The position numbers and the translations under genes are program-made. The notes below the pieces were generated by a model that saw nothing but the letters and a program-made list of their open reading frames with translations, did no database searches and had not been told where the DNA came from. Of a stretch of 5,996 nt of DNA, positions 1-4,807 are shown in pieces (positions within the stretch are counted from its first letter, which is position 1; the number at the start of each line of letters is the position of its first letter). The stretch comes from Methanoregulaceae archaeon (GTDB taxonomy: Archaea > Halobacteriota > Methanomicrobia > Methanomicrobiales > Methanospirillaceae), in assembly GCA_025453715.1 (NCBI GenBank), contig JALOPT010000104.1, positions 1 to 5,996 of the forward strand, in the 5' to 3' direction.

Positions 1-297
1 GCCGAGAGCAAACCTCGTATCAGCCGCAGTAATGGTAGTTTCCGCAGGGAGTACCTTTCCGATCACTTCCTGGTCCTTGATCCCCGGGAGGCTGTTTGTG
101 AAAAGGTGGACCATGTCCCCCCTCACCTGGCCGTCGGATATGATATCGATTCCTGCCGTTACCTGATCTTCAACGGCAGTTTTTACTGCAGAGGAAAGCG
201 GGTCAAATAATGTCCTGATCCCATGACCGCTGACCACCGGGTAACTGCCGACCACCGTTGTAGGGAGCAGTATACCAAAGGGAACCGTCTTCTTCAT
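1..297 (-). CDS. metE: Core methionine synthase, N-terminal 99 residues (partial, runs off left edge)
   Basis: The translated fragment begins MKKTVPFGILLPTTVVGSYP and continues with a SDGQVRGDMV segment at residues 54-63. Both are typical of the N-terminus of archaeal cobalamin-independent-type (MetE C-terminal domain, UROD/MetE-like barrel) methionine synthases. Family knowledge: these short archaeal enzymes lack the N-terminal MetE domain and methylate homocysteine to methionine. The methyl donor is thought to be methylcobalamin or a corrinoid protein rather than methyl-folate (the MesA-type proteins of methanogens). The zinc-binding His/Cys residues lie beyond the window, so catalytic competence cannot be judged. 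The ATG at 297 overlaps the aspS stop codon as ATGA, which fixes the start and suggests translational coupling. No strong Shine-Dalgarno sequence is seen before it, only a weak AGGC. The name metE follows usual annotation; mesA may be more exact. Confidence 0.85.
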   Translation of the reverse strand, partial: MKKTVPFGILLPTTVVGSYPVVSGHGIRTLFDPLSSAVKTAVEDQVTAGIDIISDGQVRGDMVHLFTNSLPGIKDQEVIGKVLPAETTITAADTRFALG

Positions 298-1586
298 GGC
301 ACAAGCCTGTGGCGATCCCTCGGGAACAGCACGGCCTCGCGGATGTTCGAAAGACCAAGCATCGTCATCACAAGCCGCTCCGCACCGAGCCCCCAACCGG
401 CATGGGGAGGCATACCATACCGAAACGGGTTTAGGTAAAATTCGAAACTGTCGGAAGACAACCCTTTCGCGCGTATCTGGTGGACAAGCTGGTCGTGCCT
501 GTGGACACGCTGCGCACCGCTTGAGAGCTCCATTCTCGGGTGCATCAGGTCAAAGGCCTTGCAGACCGAGGGGTCATCCTCGTAAGGCTGGGCATAATAG
601 GGCTTAATCTCCGTCGGCCAGTCGGTGATGAAGTAGTGTACTCCCATCTCTTCCCCTATTGCCTTCTCGGATACGGTCCCGATGTCATCCCCGTATTTTA
701 TGTCCTCCCCTGTAGTCCTCTTTGCAATCTCAATTGCTTCAGGGTACGGGAGCCTCGGGAACCCGGGTTCCGGGACGGGTAAGTCCGGGATTTCAAGGGC
801 AGACAGCTGGTCACCGCACTGGTCAGCTACTGTTTTGTAGGTCGTAATGACCAGGTCCTCGAGGATATTCATTACCTCGAGGTGGTCGGCAAACGACACC
901 TCCATATCAATGGAGGTAGCCTCGTTAAGGTGTTTGGTGGTATTGTGCTCCTCGGCACGGAATATAGGGCCGATTTCAAATACTTTCTCGAACCCTGCAG
1001 CCATCATCATCTGTTTATAGAGCTGCGGGCTCTGGTTAAGGAATGCCTCACGCTCGAAATAGGCAATCGGGAAGAGTTCTGTCCCCCCTTCTGTTGCTGC
1101 AGCGACAACTTTCGGTGTCGTGATATTGATAAAACCGCGTGAGAAGAAGAATTCATACACAGACCGGGTTACGGTGCTCCTGATCTGGAACACGGCACTG
1201 ACACGGGGCCTGCGGGCATCGAGGAACCTTGCATCAAGGCGGGTATCAAGATCTGCCGGGACTTTTTCGACAACATCGAGAGGCATCGGGCTTCCACTCA
1301 GGGAGATAATCTCGAATGAATCCGGAACCAGCTCCCTCCCGCCCGGGGCTTTATCGATTGGTTTCACCGGCCCTGATACCCGTACGACTGACTCTCGTGA
1401 TACGGCCTTAACTGCTGCAAGGACTGATTCTGATGCTTTCTTTTTTGGTATTGTGACCTGGATAATGCCTGTCCTGTCCCGGATCAGCAAAAATGTGAGG
1501 CCCCCGAGGTCACGGACTTCGTGGACCCAGCCGATGATCTCTGCCTCACCGGTATCCGGATGTACGGCATGTATTGGTATACGCAT
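294..1586 (-). CDS. aspS: Aspartyl-tRNA synthetase, archaeal type, predicted non-discriminating (Asp/Asn)
   Basis: This 430-residue protein is a full-length class IIb aminoacyl-tRNA synthetase that charges tRNA with aspartate in the cytoplasm. An N-terminal OB-fold anticodon-binding domain (about residues 14-95) contains GWVHEVRDLGG. Class II motif 1 lies near residues 143-158, ending in Pro158. Motif 2 includes FRAEEH at 209-214 and runs to about Glu229. Motif 3 is GWGLGAER at 397-404, and the chain ends in the family's usual FPRDRHRL-type tail. The two residues that set tRNA discrimination are His22 and Pro81, matching the non-discriminating type; the discriminating Thermococcus enzyme has Trp26 and Lys85 there. 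I chose the ATG at 1586 because archaeal homologues begin close to this MRIPI start. The open frame extends upstream to an ATG at 1649, adding 21 basic residues that do not look like the family. The stop overlaps the downstream methionine synthase start by 4 bp. Confidence 0.95.
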   Translation of the reverse strand: MRIPIHAVHPDTGEAEIIGWVHEVRDLGGLTFLLIRDRTGIIQVTIPKKKASESVLAAVKAVSRESVVRVSGPVKPIDKAPGGRELVPDSFEIISLSGSPMPLDVVEKVPADLDTRLDARFLDARRPRVSAVFQIRSTVTRSVYEFFFSRGFINITTPKVVAAATEGGTELFPIAYFEREAFLNQSPQLYKQMMMAAGFEKVFEIGPIFRAEEHNTTKHLNEATSIDMEVSFADHLEVMNILEDLVITTYKTVADQCGDQLSALEIPDLPVPEPGFPRLPYPEAIEIAKRTTGEDIKYGDDIGTVSEKAIGEEMGVHYFITDWPTEIKPYYAQPYEDDPSVCKAFDLMHPRMELSSGAQRVHRHDQLVHQIRAKGLSSDSFEFYLNPFRYGMPPHAGWGLGAERLVMTMLGLSNIREAVLFPRDRHRLVP

Positions 1587-1653
1587 ATTAAATCGAGTAC
1601 AAATGAAACGTGGGAGGTAATTGTTTTTGCGGGGTGACACTCCCCTCATGAAA

Positions 1654-1682
1654 GAATATTGTCCGGAATGTAATTTTTTATC
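1654..1682 (-). promoter_or_regulatory. Candidate aspS promoter (TATA-like A/T tract)
   Basis: On the minus strand, the run TAAAAAATTA (1680-1671) stands out in otherwise mixed sequence upstream of aspS. A second A/T element, ACAATATTC, lies at 1662-1654. With archaeal spacing of about 26 bp, the first would start transcription near 1649 and the second near 1632, giving leaders of roughly 45-65 nt before the ATG at 1586. No good Shine-Dalgarno sequence is seen directly before that ATG. This is an inference from composition and spacing only. Confidence 0.4.
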
Positions 1683-1709
1683 CGTGAAACCGGGGTAAGA
1701 ACCCGTGAA
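1682..1709. repeat. Short direct repeat CCGTGAA with a 4-bp hairpin between
   Basis: CCGTGAA occurs at 1682-1688 and again at 1703-1709, 21 bp apart, about two helical turns. Between and overlapping the copies is a small inverted repeat, GGGT (1693-1696) and ACCC (1701-1704), with loop AAGA. The block lies just downstream of the unrecognised gene's stop and just upstream of the aspS TATA-like tract. It could be a regulator site or a weak terminator hairpin, but the hairpin is not followed by a T run and the repeats are short enough to be chance. Confidence 0.3.
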
Positions 1710-1721
1710 TGGCCTCCCACA

Positions 1722-2699
1722 TCACCCGGTGAAAATTTTTTCGAGAATTAGCTCCTCGGTAGATGCCTGTTTTTCAATTGCAGACCTCCAGTGATCCGGC
1801 CTCTCCCACCGGTACCAGTCCTGCATCGCCATCATGACAAGCCACCGGTTGGTGGCATCGATACCGGACTGGTAGAGATCGTAATACAAATCCGGCCCGG
1901 GATTTTTATTGAAATCCGTGTTGAGGCTGAGCTTGAGGATATTAGACATTGCATCGCCTACGACTTTCGTATGGTACCAGTGGGACTGGCTCCAGCGGCT
2001 GTCCATCATCTCTTTCATATCGAGTGCCCTGAACTGCTGGAGTTCCGGGATGTTGATCATGGGATTTAAGCGGTACTCAGAGAGGGTATAGGCAAGGATC
2101 ATGTCCCTGGCATAGTAGATCGAGTTATGCATAACGTAATACCGCTGTGGAAGGCCCTGATTTTCCTTTTCGAGGGCATGCATCTCGTACATGCTCTCCC
2201 TCATCAGGAGGTACACCTGGGAATTCCTCATAACAGGGTATTTTTTTGAAATGTAGATATTTGATAAAATTGACCAGGGGACCTCAGAAAGAGTATTCCG
2301 AAAGAGCAGGAAGAGGTAGAAGAGCAGTTTTTTCCGTTGTACGATCTCAAGGCCCCTCGTGTTTTCGTCCTTCAACACATCGAAATAGACCTGTTTCATC
2401 CCCTCGGCTGCAGATTTTTCGTCAAATGAAAGCACCTGGAGTTCATTCTTTCCGGCTGCGATACCCTTGAACAACAACTCGATGCAGTTTTTTGTAATCA
2501 CGAAGTCCTTCAGCATCCCGAGTTCGTTACTCGAGAACAGGATCAGGTTTTTCCCGGTCCCATAGGTATAATCATCAACCAGGAGGCCCTGGTCTGGTAT
2601 ATTGTCCTGGCGTCGCAACGTGATCCCGATCCCAAGCAGATCTTCAACATGAGCCAGCAGCTCAGTTAGTTCATCAGAAAGATTGTAGGGACTGCTCAT
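1722..2699 (-). CDS. Conserved-looking hypothetical protein, about 325 residues, helical and aromatic-rich
   Basis: I do not recognise a named family. The protein is 325 residues from the ATG at 2699, or 328 from an in-frame GTG at 2708; the ATG is preferred as the commoner codon, but neither has a well-spaced Shine-Dalgarno sequence. The chain looks soluble and mostly helical, with no signal peptide, only one cysteine and no HExxH, Walker or zinc-ribbon motif. A short hydrophobic patch (KLLFYLFLLF) sits near the middle and is too short and isolated to call a membrane span with confidence. The C-terminal third is rich in Trp and Tyr, with SRWSQSHWYHTK and later MQDWYRWERPDHW. The well-formed frame and ordinary composition argue for a real gene. 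It stands alone between gaps of about 300 bp upstream and 135 bp downstream, so context gives no firm clue to function. Confidence 0.8.
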   Translation of the reverse strand: MSSPYNLSDELTELLAHVEDLLGIGITLRRQDNIPDQGLLVDDYTYGTGKNLILFSSNELGMLKDFVITKNCIELLFKGIAAGKNELQVLSFDEKSAAEGMKQVYFDVLKDENTRGLEIVQRKKLLFYLFLLFRNTLSEVPWSILSNIYISKKYPVMRNSQVYLLMRESMYEMHALEKENQGLPQRYYVMHNSIYYARDMILAYTLSEYRLNPMINIPELQQFRALDMKEMMDSRWSQSHWYHTKVVGDAMSNILKLSLNTDFNKNPGPDLYYDLYQSGIDATNRWLVMMAMQDWYRWERPDHWRSAIEKQASTEELILEKIFTG

Positions 2700-2744
2700 G
2701 GGAATCACGTTTAGCCCGTGGTACCAGGATCACAGCCTCCCCAC

Positions 2745-2775
2745 TTTCCGGGGCCGGCCGGAAATGTTCCTCCGG
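2745..2775. repeat. Cluster of overlapping inverted repeats upstream of the hypothetical gene
   Basis: TTTCCGG (2745-2751) and CCGGAAA (2758-2764) form 7-bp inverted arms around a 6-bp centre. The right arm also takes part in a second symmetry: CCGGA (2758-2762) with TCCGG (2771-2775), enclosing GGAA-ATG-TTCC (2760-2770). The same CCGGAA unit can therefore pair with either neighbour. The block lies 46-76 bp upstream of the ATG at 2699 and downstream of TATA-like sequence, so it would fall in or at the edge of the 5' leader. It could be an operator for a dimeric regulator or an RNA hairpin with two alternative pairings. Confidence 0.45.
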
Positions 2776-2790
2776 ACTCTGTTATTCTTT

Positions 2791-2820
2791 CTATATCTCT
2801 TTAGTGCGGAATAAATTTTT
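2791..2820 (-). promoter_or_regulatory. Candidate promoter of the hypothetical gene
   Basis: On the minus strand, two A/T-rich elements occur close together: AAAAATTTATTCC (2820-2808) and AGATATAGAA (about 2799-2790). Archaeal spacing would put transcription starts near 2789 or 2770, leaving a leader of roughly 70-90 nt that contains the inverted-repeat cluster. Either could be the TATA box; sequence alone does not decide. Confidence 0.4.
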
Positions 2821-2956
2821 CATTAGGCAAGGCATATGCGCAGGGAAACAGCTGGAAACAAGAGCAAGGCGTGCCTGAGAAATTTCCGATTTATCTTTTA
2901 ATTCTTTCTCCCGCAAAATTTGAATAATACCGGGATGTTCCCGGCTGCTTCCATGA

Positions 2957-2999
2957 CCGGGAAAAAACAGGGGCGTCATACCCGGGCCACGGTAAAAAA
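2957..2999 (-). terminator. Oligo-T terminator region after the MNT-HEPN gene
   Basis: Just after the TAG stop at 3005-3003, the minus strand reads CTCTTTTTTACC, with six T at 2999-2994. A second run of six T follows at 2967-2962. A weak GGG/CCC stem precedes the second run. Archaeal RNA polymerase terminates at oligo-T tracts with or without a hairpin, and two tandem tracts directly behind a stop codon fit this. The gene-free stretch from 2709 to 3002 otherwise holds only the promoter-like and inverted-repeat sequences listed separately. Confidence 0.5.
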
Positions 3000-3002
3000 G
3001 AG

Positions 3003-3710
3003 CTATTCTTCCGGATTGCACTCCCCGGGAGGGGCTTGTCCCTGATCGTGCTGGTGGCGCCGTGATGCTGCCTGGATAGCTGAGCGGACTACCTGGGTGA
3101 AGCCCGGGACCTCGGTTACGATAAAATGCCAGAGCAGGAACGGGTCTGCCCCGAAACGTGCTTCTGCAATACTCTGGCTGATCCCCTCCACCTCTTTCCA
3201 TGGTGCGCCCGGGTACATCTCTTTCTGCGGCCCGGATATTCTCCTTACCGCGAGGCTCATTATCTGGAGGCTCCTCTCACATGCCCGGCGCAGCAATGAT
3301 TCCCTTGCAAACGACTCAAATGCCATCCCCTTGCATCGTGCCTGGAGGAAATCAAGCTCCCCGAGGACCTGCATCAACGCCTCCTGGTCGACTTCACCCA
3401 TCTCAGGATCGAACGAGGCGGCCGCCGGAGACTCCGCAAGCACCCGTGTGGTGATCAGGTTGACTTTCGTCGAAAAATACTCCTCAAGGTGCCACCTGAG
3501 TCCGAGGTAATGCCGGTAGGTCTCAAACCCCGGAGAGAACTCTACCATGAGCTCTACCGCATCAACAGGAATTGCATCTCTCCGCGCGAACGCACCAAAC
3601 ATTCCTATTTTTTTAACCCCGTACATACGCTTGATTATTGGAAAAATCGTGTTAAGTCCGACAAGGACTTCTTCCGCCATTGAAACATCCGGCGCCCGTA
3701 TTGTTACCAT
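3003..3710 (-). CDS. Fused MNT nucleotidyltransferase-HEPN (MntA-HepT-like) protein with substituted catalytic residues
   Basis: This 235-residue protein joins two domains normally encoded as a toxin-antitoxin pair. Residues about 20-90 resemble a minimal nucleotidyltransferase (MntA type): GVKKIGMFGAFARRD at 31-45 matches the usual GVKRIGLFGSYARG segment, and KVNLIT at 82-87 matches KVDLVT. Residues about 110-215 resemble HEPN/HepT (DUF86), with ERSLQIMSLAVRR (145-157), PWKEVEGI (170-177) and FGADPFLLW (186-194). In MNT the GS..R..DxD...D pattern is expected; here Ser is Ala40, the two DxD aspartates are Ala51 and Glu53, and the third is Asn84. In HEPN the RNase motif Rx4HxY is Ser178, Glu183 and Arg185. 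Both catalytic centres therefore look lost while the fold signatures remain. The ATG at 3710 is preceded by GGGGAGAGGT, a close but purine-rich ribosome-binding sequence. Function is unknown; a binding or regulatory role is an inference. Confidence 0.85.
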   Translation of the reverse strand: MVTIRAPDVSMAEEVLVGLNTIFPIIKRMYGVKKIGMFGAFARRDAIPVDAVELMVEFSPGFETYRHYLGLRWHLEEYFSTKVNLITTRVLAESPAAASFDPEMGEVDQEALMQVLGELDFLQARCKGMAFESFARESLLRRACERSLQIMSLAVRRISGPQKEMYPGAPWKEVEGISQSIAEARFGADPFLLWHFIVTEVPGFTQVVRSAIQAASRRHQHDQGQAPPGECNPEE

Positions 3711-3738
3711 ACCTCTCCCCGTATCTGAACCACTTTTC

Positions 3739-3758
3739 AGTTATAACAACTTAAACCC
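3739..3758 (-). promoter_or_regulatory. Candidate promoter of the MNT-HEPN gene
   Basis: The minus strand reads GGTTTAAGTTGTTATAACTG, giving two overlapping TATA-like elements, GTTTAAGTT and GTTATAACT. They lie about 30-48 bp upstream of the ATG at 3710, so transcription would begin roughly 7-17 nt before the start codon and include GGGGAGAGGT as a ribosome-binding site. This supports transcription separate from cofD, whose stop is 136 bp upstream of this gene. No convincing cofD terminator is seen in that gap beyond a four-T run near 3836-3839. Confidence 0.45.
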
Positions 3759-3846
3759 TCTACTGGTGTCAGGTAGATCCCCCTGGTAACACAGGCAGGA
3801 AGGAGAACGCCCCTTCACAACGCGCCCTGCCCGGAAAACCCTTATT

Positions 3847-4755
3847 TTATCCATTATGCTCTTCAATAAGCCCAAAAATTCCTTCGGCAAGTTCACGGCT
3901 TTTTTCTTCACCTGTCATCATGGTATCAAGACGGGTCGCACCCGGGACGTTCACGGTGTCGCGTTCGTCCTGCACAAACAGGTCGAGGAAGTCCCGGTAC
4001 AACTCCCATGTGCCCAGCGAGGACGGGGAGAACCCTTTTGCTTTCATGAGCTCTCCGGCAGGCCCGCTGAAGGGGGCCTCTCCGATAAACGGGCTTATTG
4101 CAATGACATACTGTTCGCGTAACGCCTCCCGTACACCCTGGCATTCGAGAATCGGGAGGATACTCGTAACCGGGTTACTTGGGCCGATTATCACGGCATC
4201 CGCTTCGGTAATCGCCTTGATTGCGTCCTCTGTTGCGGGAGGTGGTAATTCAGGGACTCGTTTCACCGCGTCAACGGGGATGGACCCCCTGCAGCGCACC
4301 CAGTACTCCTGGAAATGAATATATTCCCCGGATGACCTGACCATGGTGGCAACCGGTGAATTGGTCATAGGCAGGACCCCGGCCTTAATGCCCATGTTCC
4401 TGCAAAGGATGACGGTCGCCTCGGTTAGGGTTTTACCCTTATTCATGAGATCTCCCCTGGCAATCTGGACGGCACGGTCACGGTCGCCGATGGCGATATA
4501 TTCGTCGGCCCCCAAATCGAGAAGGGCCTTGTGAGTGAGGAAGGTATAGCCTGCAATCCCCCACCATGTCTCCGTATTGAGGACGCCCGCAAAGAGGTAC
4601 ATCACGGTATCAATATCAGGGGAAAGGTGTCCGCCGGATATCCAGACATCCTCGGCGGTGTTCACCACGACATTGATTTTCTGGTCATCCGTATGATGCC
4701 GGACCCCGCGGAGGAGTTTCGGTGTGCCTGTCCCGCCGGAAAGTAAGGTAATCAT
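3847..4755 (-). CDS. cofD: 2-phospho-L-lactate transferase (coenzyme F420 biosynthesis)
   Basis: This is a full-length, 302-residue CofD, in line with archaeal family members. CofD transfers a phospholactyl-type moiety from a guanylylated donor (LPPG, or the enolpyruvyl form EPPG) to the deazaflavin Fo. It releases GMP and forms F420-0 or its dehydro form, the step before CofE adds glutamates. F420 is the main hydride carrier of methanogenesis. The N-terminal LSGGTGTPKLL (5-15) is the family's nucleotide-binding signature. NTAEDVWISGG (32-42) and LSPDIDTVMY (44-53) supply conserved acidic residues Asp47 and Asp49. GPSNPVTSI (191-199) is the conserved substrate-binding loop. All key segments are intact. 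The ATG at 4755 has no Shine-Dalgarno sequence and lies about 26 bp from a TATA element, consistent with a leaderless transcript. It is divergent from the HD-domain gene. Confidence 0.95.
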   Translation of the reverse strand: MITLLSGGTGTPKLLRGVRHHTDDQKINVVVNTAEDVWISGGHLSPDIDTVMYLFAGVLNTETWWGIAGYTFLTHKALLDLGADEYIAIGDRDRAVQIARGDLMNKGKTLTEATVILCRNMGIKAGVLPMTNSPVATMVRSSGEYIHFQEYWVRCRGSIPVDAVKRVPELPPPATEDAIKAITEADAVIIGPSNPVTSILPILECQGVREALREQYVIAISPFIGEAPFSGPAGELMKAKGFSPSSLGTWELYRDFLDLFVQDERDTVNVPGATRLDTMMTGEEKSRELAEGIFGLIEEHNG

Positions 4756-4770
4756 TACTCAATAGGTTTA

Positions 4771-4790
4771 TCTTCTCTATATCAAGATTC
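4771..4790. promoter_or_regulatory. Shared TATA element in the 52-bp cofD/HD divergent promoter
   Basis: The only 52 bp between the divergent start codons (4756-4807) contain TCTATATC at 4776-4783, whose ATAT core (4779-4782) is self-complementary. Its centre is about 27 bp before the plus-strand ATG at 4808 and about 26 bp before the minus-strand ATG at 4755. That is the normal archaeal TATA-to-start distance in both directions, so one box could drive two leaderless transcripts. A GGTTTATC element at 4765-4772 is an alternative TATA for the plus strand only. Confidence 0.55.
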
Positions 4791-4807
4791 TTTAGCGGTC
4801 ACGAGAG

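Noticed and set aside
1120..1620. 166-codon plus-strand open frame opposite the 5' half of aspS
   Set aside because: It is antisense to strongly conserved AspRS coding sequence and its product is Arg/Ser/Thr-rich low-complexity sequence with no domain.
1610..1720. GTGGGAGG (1610-1617) and CCTCCCAC (1713-1720) inverted repeat around the aspS upstream region
   Set aside because: Eight-base arms 95 bp apart are likely by chance, there is no target-site duplication or gene between them, and the right copy simply follows a stop codon.
2791..3201. 136-codon minus-strand open frame overlapping the 3' part of the MNT-HEPN gene
   Set aside because: Most of it is out of frame inside a gene with clear domain signatures. 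Its product is rich in Pro, Gly, Arg and Ser with no recognisable motif, as expected from GC-rich frame shadow.
3097..3510. 137-codon plus-strand open frame opposite the MNT-HEPN gene
   Set aside because: Antisense shadow with no motif and no promoter or ribosome-binding site of its own.
3769..3785. Imperfect palindrome near CTACTGGTGTCAGGTAG upstream of the MNT-HEPN gene
   Set aside because: Only the outer four bases pair well and the centre mismatches, so it is not convincing as an operator or terminator.
3920..4318. 132-codon plus-strand open frame opposite cofD
   Set aside because: Antisense to an intact cofD, with Ser/Thr/Pro-rich product and no recognisable family.
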